A stretch of DNA of 64,000 nt from Istiophorus platypterus (Eukaryota > Chordata > Actinopteri > Istiophoriformes > Istiophoridae): positions 7,431,501 through 7,495,500 of the forward strand of contig CM029120.1 of the NCBI GenBank assembly GCA_016859345.1, read 5' to 3'. Both the position numbers and the translations under genes were made by a program. Within the stretch, counting starts at the first letter, position 1; the number at the start of each line of letters is the position of its first letter. The notes under the pieces were generated by a model that worked only from the letters and a program-made list of their open reading frames with translations, was not told the DNA's origin and did no database searches. Below, in pieces: positions 1-11,600 of the stretch.

Positions 1-2596
1 GGAGCTAAAATGCTCCACAGAGCTGAGAGGAACTGCGGAGTTTGTAACTTAAGACGTTTTGGCATCACGTGCACCACTGTCTATATGAAGGGATTGATTA
101 AAGTCACTGTAAGCAGTTTGGGAGGTTACTGGTTACTCTCAGTTTGGCCGTATGCTCATCTGTTGCAGCCTTTGAATTTACATCCTTCCGTGCGTTTTGC
201 ATGGCTTTTTGTCACCAGTGCACTAGAATGATAAACTGAAAACATCTCTGTTTGCATCATAATTCCGTCAGTTTCTGAGCCTGTGAAACTGAGGCACTTC
301 CCTCTATGACTCAGCCATCCCGACAGCCTGTGCTTCGGTTAACGGACACAGTGTCCTACTCCGACAGGCCGTGGTGCTTCCCGGCCTCGTCTCCTCCTCT
401 TCTTCCCCGTCCGACGGATCTGGCAGAGTGATGGCCGACATCCCTGCTACGGCTTGTTTTACTTCGCTCCCTGATTTCCCTAAAAACAGATCGTGTTTGC
501 TTGTGTTGTGCTCTGCATGGACCTTGAGTCATCATGTGTGTAATTACAGTGCTGCTCCTATAAATTAAAAAAAAAAAAAAAAACAATAACCCAACAGAAA
601 ATATTGGTACAATTAAAACAAGCAGAGTCAGGAATTATTTTCAGATCCGTGACGGGAAATTTGGCCTCATTTTTTGGCTCTGCAAGTAATTTGAGACCCT
701 CTTCCATTAATCTTCCAACAATTGGAGAAGCCCATGTTCTTTTCCGTTTTTTTATTTCCTGATCAATACATGTAAAATGTAAATATCAAATTAACTGTTT
801 TTTCTTGAAACTTAGATGACCTGCCACTTTCAGAGCAGATTTTCCAGCAGCAAAAGTGAACGTAGTAGGCTGTGATTCCTGCTACAAAATTTGGGGGTTC
901 CCAAAACTCAAATCATCTATTTATTTATTCATTTTGATGGTAGCTCATAGTAGCTGGTTTTACAGTAGCTCCTCTGTGTTTGTTGAATTGGAGCCAAGGG
1001 TATCACATTGTGTGCTGCTTTTGGTCAGACCTGTTTGGATCATGTGAATTCACGGGTCAAAGGTCACCGCACAGTCATCATGTGTTTGAATGATGTAAAA
1101 GGGAACATGGAATAGTGGTGTGACTGCTCTCTCAGAGGAAAACAGGATTATAATTTTTCAGTTCCACCACTGGATGCCAAAGCAAATCTATGTTTTCAGT
1201 CGTAAAATTGATAAGGTTTCAAACCGACTGTTCTTACAAGATTTGAATGTGCAGCTCCGTAGCTAGTTTTCAAAAGTTGTATTCTGATGGTGTTGAAGCT
1301 GAAATGCAAACAGAGGAAATGCAAAACACTAGCCACAGGCCTGGCATTCAAGCTTTTGTAAGATTTTTCTCGAAATGCATTTTGTTGAGTGCTATCTCTA
1401 AAAAAATCGTGAGAGCGATGAGACCAAAGCTAAACAGTTAAGTTGAAATCCAAAACAGCAACCTGAAAGGCCCCATTACGCAATGACTTCGTTTTCTGGA
1501 ATAAATACTGTTTCAGCCAATCTCTACACGGCCCAGAATAAATTCTGTTGAAAAAAAAAAAGGACTGAATCCTCTGTTTATTCATCTATTGGCCTAAAAT
1601 TAGTCAAATCTAACTACATAAACTCACCCTATATAATGTTTAATTGTAGAACCTAAACTCCCCCCAGGTCATAAAAACCCTTAAATTCCCAGAATAATAC
1701 CAAGGACATGACCTCAGTGTCCTCAGAGAAACCGCAGCCATAGCTTGGCAGCCAACATACGCAGCTCCAACAGCACAAAACCTTCAACTGAAACTCCCAT
1801 CTGCTTGTTTGGCTCAGCAAGTGTTTGTGCAGTATCCTGATACTGTCCATGTCTTTGCTGTAGACTATGCACCCGCTGCACATGAATGTATTCATGAGGA
1901 GGCCGTTTGTGCACATCCACCGTACTTGATTGGCGATGTAGAACACGAGAGCTCCTTGTTAGTCTGGTCTAATTTAAGGGAGGAGGGCTGATCATTGAGA
2001 GATGTAATTACAAAGCAGTAACAGAGGCACGGGGGGGGGGTTCATCAATCTCAGAGGCTGGATGAGAGCCCGGTCGACCCCGCCGCAGAGTGCGGCCCGC
2101 TGAGGCGTGACCCCGAGCTACCTGGTTTGCTGGGAGAGATGAGCTCTGATTAGTCTGCAGAGGAGCAGGGCTTCTGCCTCGCATCCCTGATTTAATGGAA
2201 ACCCTTCCATGAAGAAAATTATAGGGCATCCCAAGGACTTTGGAGAACCCCCCCCCCAGTTCACCAAACCCTGCAGTAAACCAGAGCTGAAGAGGATTTA
2301 ATGTCAAATCTTCGTCATTTGAGTCTTAAAATTTTCCCACAAGGTGCTGGCCAAGTGTTTCCAGAGCTGAGGATTGGATCAGTCATATGTGGCTTCTGAG
2401 GGCGTGTTGGCCACTGCTGTCAACTAACTTTTCTTATTCCATACAAGACACTGTTTGCTGATGTCAGGAAAGTAAACATGCTATCCCTCTATGTTTCCTG
2501 CCTGACCCCTGATCTTAAGTGGAAATGGGGTAAATTGTGTGTTTATAGTGTTTTAACCTTCATCCAGCTGCTGTCATTGGTTAACAGAGACAAAAT

Positions 2597-2644
2597 GTCA
2601 TCTTTAAGGTTGACTGATTAACATCAGTCAACCTTAAAGATGAC
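2597..2644. repeat. Perfect palindrome, 22-bp arms, 4-nt loop
   Basis: The left arm, 2597-2618 (begins GTCATCTTTAAGG), is the exact reverse complement of the right arm, 2623-2644. They are separated by the four bases TAAC. Pairing stops abruptly on both outer sides. No gene or known repeat was recognised around it. It could extrude as a hairpin or be the closed-up ends of a small mobile element. Confidence 0.95.
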
Positions 2645-3379
2645 CCCAACCGGAAAAAAGAAGTAACAACGGTATGTGTTATTGTCGCCTTGACAACGTT
2701 AGATTTTGTTTGGTTGCCATGGCTGTTTCCTGTAAAGGATCCTCAGAGAGTTTGCTATCGTTTAAACATCGCTCAAATTTCACGGAAATCAGACATCAAC
2801 ACACTTCCCTCTGAGGGTGTTTCTCTGTGTGCAGCGTGCGAAGACACCACATAAAAGTAAGAACAAGGGTATCAAAAAGAGAAAAGAAAACATAAAAACA
2901 CATGCACAGACATACACGTGCAAACAGCTTTCCAACCCCACAGTCCAGTTGCCCTGGAGTTGGGTGTGACCTGTATGTGCTGTAATGATTACACCGAGGT
3001 CTCTCTGAGCTCAAAAGTCAAGACAGAGTCCAAGCCGCCGCGAGAGCCGGCATCAAGCCAGCCGAGCAGCAGTCCAGCGACACCTGCCATGTTCCAAACG
3101 CGTCCGTTTCAAATGATGTGAACAGGAAGATAATTTACGATATCAACTATATAGAATTTGACATTATAAAAGTAGATTTCATTCAATTCAGCTGCCGGCG
3201 TTTTGGGTTGATTTGGTTAAGTTTGCAGTCGCAGTGGAGTCGCAGGATTTGGACGTTGCAGCTGTTCATCCATTGCTTCCAGCTGACTGCTTCAACCAGT
3301 CCTCAGTCTCTACTTATACCATGGACAATCACAGTTTAGAGAAACGAAACAAAAAAAAACAAGCACATTTGGCAAACTA

Positions 3380-3735
3380 TTTCAAGTGCTGATTACTTTT
3401 GCTAACTAAGTCAATTATTTATCTGTTAGCTATTTCTACCATTTATTACTTTAGCAATATATTTCTACCATTTATTAATTGGTCTTAGGAATTTTAACAA
3501 TTTATCCATTACTTTTTTATTACTTGTTACTTTTAACTAAATATTCAAGCTGTTAATTCGTTACTTAGCTATCATTCGAACCATTTGTCAACAACTTTCC
3601 GCCTTTTAGCTTTTCTATCACGTATCTTTAGCTGTCCATTCACACCTTTAAGCTTTCTCACCCTTTAAGCTGTAGCTCTCAACTGTTTGCATTACTTGTA
3701 GTTTACCAAACGGTTTATCCATCACTTCTTACAAT
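3380..3735. repeat. Degenerate minisatellite-like AT-rich array
   Basis: Variants of the words TTAGCTATTT and ACCATTTATTACTT recur many times at irregular spacings of about 30-45 bases. The clearest pair is the near-identical TATTTCTACCATTTATTA copies close to 3432 and 3461. Copies farther along are strongly diverged (for example AGCTATCATTCGAACCATTTG). This looks like an old decayed tandem repeat. Confidence 0.5.
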
Positions 3736-3800
3736 TTCTTTCAATTCTACAAAGTACCACAAATATAAATACAGTATAAAGATGACTTGTAAAAGCAAAG

Positions 3801-3898
3801 GTGTGTGTTTGTGTGCGTGTTTGTGTGTGCGTGTGTGTGTGTGTGTGCGTGTGTGTGTGTGAGTGTGTGTGTGTGAGTGTGTGTGTGTGTGTGTGTGT
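3801..3898. repeat. (GT)n microsatellite, interrupted
   Basis: A run of GT dinucleotides of almost 100 bases, broken by GC, TT and GA variants. Length is probably polymorphic. Confidence 0.95.
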
Positions 3899-4974
3899 TT
3901 GTCTGAAGTCACCTTTACTTGGATTATTCATCAGGGTGGGTTATCTTGCCATTCAGCCCTAATTACTGGTGGCGTCACATATCAGGTAGATTATGTGCCC
4001 TTACTCACATCACACACGTGACATAGGATCAAATCGAACAGCTTTCCAGCGTGAATTTTGCAAGCTGGAAAATTTTTGTCAGGGAGGAAACGATGGGTTT
4101 AATCTAGGTTATCATTTTATTATGGGTACTCATTTCCAGTGTTATGTAATCAGCATTGTTTGACTTGAATGGGAGAACTGTCATTTCCACAATTTGAATG
4201 TGGCATAAAACAAAGCTTGAGCCTTTAATCTTTGTGCATTTTGATTTTTAACGATAGCGATTTTTGAATTCAAGCACTAAGCCCTTGACAGGACCCATCT
4301 ACCCCACAAACAATATTAGTTTGATCTAAAACAAACTTCCCTGTATCACCTAAAATACAAAAAGTCAAATTTTGAGCCTCAAAACATGACCTTATGTGAC
4401 CCCATTGCCAAGTATGATAGTGCTAATGCTAAGTCATACAATAACTGCTAGCGCAGCTCTGCAGCAGGTCTTTCCATTGAACTCTGGGAAGGTGTGAAAT
4501 AACGTTGCCAAAAGGAAACTGAACCTGAACAGATGCCCAAAGGAAAAGCTTTTGTACAGGGCATTAATAATGAACTGTTTGTTCAGCGCAGACATCCTGC
4601 AGGATTAGTTAGCAGACTATAGTATGAAATGCATCCCAGTGATTAACAGACACTTATCAGGTCCAAGTGTTGGCATGCAGACTCTGCCCTTTAGTCCTAG
4701 TGATGGCATATGGCTTATACATGCTGCAAAAAGGGATTGGATTTCATATTCTATTGCACAATAATTTAACATTTAAATTACTTTACGATCCTGAATTGCT
4801 CCACACATCTTGTACCACTATCCTGTGCTTCTCAACTTTTTTAACTTTTTTAAAATTGAGAAATCTTAACTTGTAACCCCTTATAGACCCCGTTTATATG
4901 CTACGTGCACTAAAGGCAAAGACTGATTTTTACCTTTATAAGCTGCTTTTGGGTTGTTTTTTTCCATTTTATAA

Positions 4975-5380
4975 GTTCAAATGGGGAAGTATATCCAGTA
5001 TTTCAAAAGAGGATCACAAAGATAGCAAAACAAGAGCATCTCCAGGCAAAGGAATGGAATATTCTTCAATGGCCAAGTCAGTCACCTGACCTCAACCAAT
5101 CTGAGCACGTTTTTCACTGACTGAAGACAAAACCAAGGGCAGAAAGACCCACAAAAAAGCAGCAACTGATGGTAGCTGCAGTAAAAGCCTGGCAAAGCAT
5201 CTCAAGGGAGGAAACCAAAATTCTTTTTGATGTTCATGGGTTCCAGACGTCAAGCAGTCACTGTGTGCAAAGGATTTTCATTAAAGTATTAAAAAAGAAT
5301 CCTTATATTTATAATTATTGGTTTGTCCAATTACTTTTGAGCCTCTGAAAATGAGGGACCATGTATAAAAGGGATATAAA
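4975..5380 (+). mobile_element. Tc1/mariner-like DNA transposon, dead 3' part
   Basis: Conceptual translation of about 5050-5290 gives the conserved Tc1 transposase segment WPSQSPDLN, which carries the last-but-one catalytic acidic region. Recognisable C-terminal words (KPGKASQ, GSRRQAV, CKGFS) follow, interrupted by stop codons and probable frameshifts. The 3' end, about 5325-5380 (TCCAATTACTTTTGAGCC), resembles the terminal region of fish Tc1 elements. The 5' half and catalytic N-terminal part are missing. It is a molecular fossil and not coding. Confidence 0.75.
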
Positions 5381-6061
5381 TCCGAGATGTTTCACAATTT
5401 ACTTTTGTTAAACCCCTTGAGCTGAGGCTGAAGTCTACACTTCAAATGCATTGTGATTCATTCATTTCCAATCCATCACGGTGTCATTGTCCAAATATTT
5501 ATGGAACTGACAGCATAAGTTTGTTATTTGTTTTTGTTTTTTTTAAAATTCATATCTAAGATGTTAATCCTCTCCTGACGCTTCAAACAACCAATTTGTG
5601 ACCAACTGGCTTGTTCTGGCCCCCGGATCGGGAACCGCAGCTACCTGTGGTACCTGGTCCAAATACCAATAGGCTGGAAGAAATAAAATGAACTGAAATA
5701 AAATAATAGAAAATGAAACAATAGTAGAAAGCAAAACAGAAGGAATCAGAGAGAATGAATTGAATTAAAACAAACTCTTCTGGTTAAGACACAGATACAT
5801 GCAATTGTTTGTGCAAATAAAGGATATCTTGGGATAGTGTATTTTAGGAGCGATTAGAATGTATTTATCCATATGGGTTATATAAATGGAGCAATATAAC
5901 CGCTAATCTCCGATCGGAGCATCGCATGTGATGTTCTCTGCGCGTCAACTCGCCCCGGCTCGACCCAAGCCTCTCCCCCGTCAGAGGAAGAAAGAAAAAA
6001 GAAAAAGAAAACCCCAAACAAAAAAAAGAGAAAAGTTTCAGCACAACTATTTCCTGGTCGC

Positions 6062-6069
6062 TATAAATA
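6062..6069 (+). promoter_or_regulatory. crip1: crip1 TATA box
   Basis: TATAAATA lies 139 bases upstream of the crip1 start codon. A start site about 30 bases downstream falls near the CACTTC at 6090-6095 and would give a 5' UTR of roughly 115 bases. No other TATA match lies closer to the ATG. Confidence 0.7.
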
Positions 6070-6207
6070 CGGGCCGGAGCGCACATCTGCACTTCAGAGC
6101 GAGGCGTGGTCAGCCCGAGCTACAGCAGGTAGAGAGACGTCGGCACAGCTGCAGCGCTTTTCTTCCACCGGATAACCTGCCCTGCGCCTCCACACCGGCC
6201 CGACAAA

Positions 6208-8053
6208 ATGCCCAAGTGCCCCAAGTGCCAGAAGGAGGTTTACTTCGGTAAGACCGACCCGCCGCTTTGGATGCTCGGATTTTTTGATTTTTGATTTTTG
6301 ATTTTTTAAGAGATATATCGTGTTTTTGCAGGGGGTGGGGGGGGGGGGGTGTGTCGGAAGATATTTCCTGGGTTTTGAAACATTTTCTTGTGCAAATGAG
6401 GAAACAGGAAGCAGAATTGAAACAAGCACGTTGCATTAAAAAAAAAAAAAGATTAAATTATATATCATAAGAAGAAAACGTTAAATAGAAGAGTTGCAGA
6501 TTCGCAGAAGGTGATTCCATGATTCATTGTAATGTTTTGTTTTTAATGAGGGAGAGTAGCAGTGATAGAAGAGGCAGAAGGTTTTACTTAAGTACAGGTG
6601 CATGAGTATAATCAACAAACTTTTGATAAAGTTTCAAAAGTAAAACTTCTGACTCTGCAGAATGGCTCCTGTCAGCGTTATATTAGAGCACAAAAAAAAA
6701 GTTGGGTTTGTTTTTGTTTTTTTATTTTAAATGCAGTGGACAGGAGTAGAGGGGAGCACACACTGGAAAAGCTCAAGTAAAAGTACCTCAAAATTGTGCT
6801 TTACTACTGTAATTGAGTATTTGTACCTACATCGCTGAGAATAAGGATCCAAAACTATGGTTATACCACAATATCAGGTGCTGTTCTGCATGATGAGAAC
6901 TTCAACTCTTGAATCAATATGTGCATGTTGCAGATTACACTTCTCTGCTTTGACTTAGGTAAAAGAAAATTTGAATGCAGTTATTTTACTCGTGATGGAG
7001 TATTTTTACATTCTGCCACTACTACTTCCACCCTATTAAACGGTCTGAGTACTTCATGCGCTGCTGATTAGTTCAGATTTGTTGACATGTGCTTTTATGT
7101 GGTACCACGTTTAGGTGGAGCCGCTTTGAACAGCTCTTTGAAATCTCTGTGTCGTTCTGCACGTAATGTTTTTGATCAGAAAAGTGTGAAAACTGGTACA
7201 TAAACGTAAGGTGCGATATTCAACTACTGAAATGTAGTGAGATAGAATACTCATGCAAAGTACGGTACTCGAGTAAATGCACGTAGTTGCCGCTCGTCAG
7301 TGGAGTTTTATGACTTTTCTATTACCTTACTCACTCACACTCTTTAGCTGTTCACATTTACTCTCTTTATCTGCCTGCGTGCATGACTTTTGCAGATTAA
7401 TGTCCCGTAGCCTCAGAAGGCCACTGCACTCTGCAAGCTTCTCTTGTTATCGAGTCACTCAGGATTTTGAGGGGCCGCGCTCCCCGCAGTTGAACTGTCC
7501 TTCTTTATGACTGATGAGCTACATGAAAAACGACTCAGGAGGAGGCCGGCCTCCTCTCCGCCAAGAGTCCCGCGATCCAGTGGGTCTGAGGAAGCTATCG
7601 TGGCAGGGACCACTTACTCCGTCCGGGGAGAGGAGAGGGACAGCTCCGGCTCTGTTTGTGTCTTAATCCATTTACCACAGTCTCCGGCTCAGTAGTGCAG
7701 CGGAGTAAATCTTCTCCGAAGAGAAGCACGGGGGCCGAGGCCAACACAACCGACGAAAGCCAAGTCTTTGGACTGTCAGTCGGATGAATTGACTGTGAGA
7801 CTGGGGAGCGATCGTTTCCATTCTCCCTTTTGATGGCTAAACCTTCCCCTTCTGGCCAAAACAAGCAGACCAATTTGTTTCCGGCCAGAACGAGCCGAGC
7901 AATCTCCTTTTTTTTTTTTTTTTTTCCATGCAAGACTAGAGAAAAAAGCTAAAATAGAGATGAGGGCAATGTAGCCCCAAACCTCCGCCACACCTCCTCT
8001 GATTCTAAAACTAACTCCCTCTGTGTTGGTCTCCATCACACCTCACTGCTCCG

Positions 8054-8091
<38 letters not shown>

Positions 8092-8437
8092 CATCTCTTT
8101 TGGCCACTCATCTGTCTCAATGTTACTGAGCCCTCAGATGGAAACAATCAGGCTACTGCTGCCCGTTGGAAAACTTTTCAGAAGTTTGTGCTCTCCGTTT
8201 CGGGATCGCTGACTTAAGAAAATAAAGGGAAAATAAATGAATAAATAAAGCGTTGGAGGCAAAGAAGCTTAAATGTAGAGTAGGTTGTGTGATGCTGTAT
8301 TTTCTGCAGAGATGCGTCAGGCGATGCAGCGTCTTCAAAACTTGATGGAGAAAACCAAAAACAGTTTTGTGTTAATCGACAGGTCCATGAATCTTTTTAG
8401 GGATGGATCAAGGTGAATGGTTGAACGGTCTCCCCTC

Positions 8438-8473
<36 letters not shown>

Positions 8474-10156
8474 ATCCCATCCCGGTTTGTGTGTGTTTGT
8501 GTACATTGGTTCGCCTTCATAATGCTGCAGTCGGTCTGAGATGATGCAGAGAGCTGATTGGATTATTCCTCTGTCTGTCACGCTCCATTTCTTCTCATGT
8601 TATCAGATGAAATAAACAACCCCTCGCACAAAGGCAGATCTTATCAGACCCGTATACAATCCGGAGAAAAACAACACAACCGCATAACTGGTATTTTTGA
8701 CGGTGAGAACCCCCTCAGGTTACTGCTTGGATTGCATTGGTCCACTGTCTGCTCAGTCCACTGGTTTGGTATTTTGAAGTTAAGTACAGTGATTACTCCG
8801 ATTCAGGCTTGTGCTCCAAGTCCCACCGCATTTTGCCGGAATGTTTTTCACAGAGCTGGCCTGAGAGGCCTACCCCACCCTTGGAGCGCTCTCTCTGTTT
8901 CCGCTGCCTGTTGCATAATCCCATGCCACATCAGGCTATTTTTAGGGAGGAAATGATGTCAAATCCTAATATTGTTGGTTTAAAACGGTGTGGCATCACC
9001 TGAAGCTAGGGTTATTTACTTTGTTACATTGTTGTTATTAGAAATTCTGCTGACGGCGATTGCGTTCTGTTCTGCTTAGTTACGACATATTGTTGCGATG
9101 GTGTCAGGTCGTGGAAACACTTCTACATTTTCAGCAATTGCTGTTCCTTCTCCCTGTCCTTCTCTGACCCCGGGCAGGTTTTTCTTTCTGTCCTCCCGTG
9201 CAGATTCTTAGTCTCTCTCGTAATCTCGTGACGAGCCTCGGGGGATGATTAAAAAACGCTGTTCATCCCCTCCAATAAAGATTCAGGCCTTTCCCCTCTT
9301 TTGGAGTCCAACCGATGGGTGTTTGTACAGATCAGCCCAAAATGTAATGACACTCTCTATCAGATTTAATGAGGCAAACGACTCCTCAGGGACACTCCGT
9401 CCTTTATTTCCCCCTAAGGCACCACGCCCAATGTTCTCTAACTTATCTACAAAGAGTTCATCTTGCTTGTGTAAAACTGATACTGCCAAAATCTGCTCTC
9501 TTTTATTGAGCAGCAGACCCCGCGTTGACCCCCGCGACACCTCCATCTCCCCTGCAGACAACAGTAGGTCTCTTTGTGGCCGACGTCTGGGGAGGGGATG
9601 ATTAATTTCTGTCTTTTGATGTGTCTGGCAGCGGAGAGGGTGACGTCACTGGGAAAGGACTGGCACAGGCCCTGCCTGAAGTGCGAGAAGTGCAACAAGA
9701 CGCTGTCGGCAGGCTCACATGCAGAGGTGGGAAGTTTGAATTATGTGGCAGGAATATATTCAAGGCATGAAATCTGTCAAGTCCTTAATGAATGGTAACG
9801 CATTTCCTGGTCTATAATAAGGCATCAGCAGAAGTTAGTCAGTCACCTTTAAATGTTGATAAAACAAATATAAGGGGTTTTACAGTATTCTATCAAATCT
9901 TAAGTTATAATTGCATATATAATAAACTGTTTATAAATGGATTTTGGTCCAGACACCATGCTGCTTTTTTAATGGGAGACGTCTCCCAAATGAATTAAAA
10001 TAGCTAAAAAGACAAAGGTGTCCTGCTGGAGGAAGATTTCCCACAGCCTGGCAACAATGAGGCCATTTAATCAGGCCATCAATTACAGGTTATAAACATT
10101 TTATGAAAGGAGCCTTGTAAGAAAGTACAACTGTGGGAGTGTGTGTATGTGTTTGT

Positions 10157-10249
<93 letters not shown>

Positions 10250-11166
10250 TGTGTATAGTGATTTAATTAAATCTATGCCTAAATATTTTTTACATTTCAG
10301 CTTATACATACTTGAAACCAGATGCAAAATAGAAGTGGCTATTGAAACCCATCCCTAAATGTACATTAAGAAAATATGTAGTGACAATCTACATGATTTT
10401 TCTTTTGTTTTTGGTAAAATTTGGTTTCATAATTTTACAGAAGCAATGAATGAACAATGCAATAGAGAAAATTGCACATTTTGAATTTCCTTTGGTTTAA
10501 CATGAATACTTAGTATTTATCACTTTAATATTTATATGAAATAGTTTGTCATTTCTTTTTTTAACTGAGTATAAATTCAACTTTGTGTCCTGCAGCATGA
10601 TGGCAAGCCGTACTGTAACAACCCCTGCTACGGTGCCCTGTTTGGACCTAAAGGTGAGTATCTTCCCTTCCCATTATCTTTTTTTACACAGTGAATGGCC
10701 TCATTCCAATTTCCTGGCGCTGCAATCGATGAAAACATCCAAAGTTAAACAATAAATAAATGAATAAATAAAAATGACAAGCCAGCACATGGCAGAGTGA
10801 AACTGGGAGCCATGAAGGCTCGGTCACCTTCGGCCCCAAGACTTTGTCCTGTCAGGAGGATTGTGGTTTGTTTGTGATAGTGCTCAGGCTGTAAACGGTC
10901 CTATCTAAATGGTCCTGATACACCCTGTGAGCTAGTCCTTAAATAATCGGCGGTATCTCTTTAAGCTCCAGGGGAAAATATTTGGATTTCTATGCCAGAT
11001 TTTTGTCCATTGCAGGTTTTTCTGCAGCGTTAGGCCACGAGACTTTTTTCCATCTGCTTTCACGTTCTCTTGAATCCTAACTCCTAATGCCAATGTTATA
11101 TCCCCCCCTGTCTCTTTCCCCTTAGGATTTGGGCGTGGTGGAACCGAGAGCCACTCATATAAATAG
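6208..11166 (+). CDS. crip1: Cysteine-rich protein 1 (LIM protein)
   Basis: Four coding exons read directly: 6208-6247, 9632-9726, 10596-10653 and 11126-11166 (stop TAG), all with GT..AG introns and matching phases. The 234 coding bases give 77 residues, the same length as mammalian CRIP1. The protein is one LIM domain. Zinc ligands are C4, C7, H25, C28 for the first finger and C31, C34, C52, C56 for the second. It is followed by the glycine-rich tail GFGRGG. The segment AERVTSLGKDWHRPCLKCEK is essentially that of mammalian CRIP1, which separates it from the two-LIM paralogue CRIP2. The ATG follows ACAAA, a good start context. Family knowledge: small cytosolic/nuclear zinc-binding adaptor, abundant in gut and immune cells, with a poorly defined molecular role. 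Preceded by a TATA box, and probably with an intron in the 3' UTR. Confidence 0.95.
6570..7290. repeat. Fragments of an ACTTGAGTAAA-type interspersed repeat
   Basis: Several segments match, from memory, the common fish repeat rich in ACTTAAGTA / CTCGAGTAAATG words: 6585-6600, 6770-6830, 6955-7060 and 7220-7285. The last reads GTACGGTACTCGAGTAAATG. Intervening sequence is too diverged to define ends. Related fragments occur at 15905-15942, 49118-49262 and 63888-64000. Confidence 0.55.
8057..8087. repeat. (CT)n microsatellite
   Basis: Pure CT dinucleotide run within crip1 intron 1. Confidence 0.95.
8441..8471. repeat. (GT)n microsatellite
   Basis: Pure GT run of about 15 units within crip1 intron 1. 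Confidence 0.95.
10141..10256. repeat. Long (GT)n microsatellite
   Basis: An almost pure GT run, uninterrupted from about 10165 to 10247 (about 41 units), in crip1 intron 2 (9727-10595). This is the longest pure GT run in the window. The rest of this intron is AT-rich and shows no exon. Confidence 0.95.
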
Positions 11167-11600
11167 ACAGGTATACATAACACGTTCAGTAATCAAATCA
11201 TGCTGCCATTCGTTCCTGTCACACATTTTCATAATATTTGTTAAGACAAACATGGACCTCAGCCGTTAACAAATCCGCCCCTGTATTTTGCACTCTGACG
11301 TGTGTTTTCCCCGCTTCGTCTTCAGGTTTGGGTTCAGACCTCGCAGTAAAACCGTTGCTGGGAAACCAGATCGCAGAAGCCAGCATGCTCTTGAATCCCA
11401 ATAAAAACCAGCAAACAAACTGTGCTCTGGGTTAGAGGAAACAATTTGTGTGCGTGTGTTTTTATTTCCTGGGATTTTTCCTTTTGTTTGTTTTTTGGTC
11501 TCTGTTTTCTGACGATGATTGTGTTTTCCCATGATGTATTAATGAAGTGTTCTCCCTCTAGTCTCCTCCTGTTCTTAAGGTGGACGTTCTGATTAAACAC
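11126..11600 (+). other. crip1: crip1 last coding exon, 3' UTR intron and 3' end
   Basis: The stop codon at 11164-11166 is followed four bases later by a good donor (CAG then GTATAC at 11171). A pyrimidine-rich acceptor, GTCTTCAG, ends at 11325. This predicts a 155-base intron inside the 3' UTR and a final non-coding exon from 11326. Two polyadenylation candidates follow: AATAAA at 11400-11405 and ATTAAA at 11592-11597. The second precedes a strong T/GT-rich tract and is the more likely end. Because the junction is so close to the stop, nonsense-mediated decay is not expected. Confidence 0.65.
11592..11597 (+). terminator. crip1: crip1 polyadenylation signal (ATTAAA)
   Basis: ATTAAA followed within 20-40 bases by GGTGTCC and long T runs, the usual layout of a vertebrate cleavage site. 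Confidence 0.55.

Larger units (their letters stand above)
1..6060. other. Gene-free 5' part of window
   Basis: I see no recognisable exon here. All open frames are under about 110 codons, without recognised domains or a consistent series of splice sites. Contents listed separately are a perfect palindrome (2597-2644), a degenerate minisatellite (about 3380-3735), a GT microsatellite (3801-3898) and a Tc1-like transposon remnant (about 4975-5380). A-rich runs at 567-584 and 1550-1561 are simple sequence. Distal crip1 regulatory DNA could lie here, but nothing in the sequence proves it. Confidence 0.6.
6248..9631 (+). other. crip1: crip1 intron 1 (3.4 kb)
   Basis: Donor GTAAGA, acceptor TGTCTGGCAG. 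It contains decayed fragments of a common fish repeat (6570-7290), a CT run (8057-8087), a GT run (8441-8471), poly-T (7908-7925) and a G run near 6331-6349. No exon-like open frame with matching splice phases was found, and its open frames of up to 132 codons have no recognisable domain. Confidence 0.8.

Noticed and set aside
2597..2644. Palindrome as a microRNA precursor
   Set aside because: A 22-bp stem with a 4-base loop is too short for a normal precursor, and perfect pairing is atypical.
8558..8956. 132-codon frame in crip1 intron 1
   Set aside because: No family resemblance, no splice signals joining it in phase to crip1, and no supporting context.
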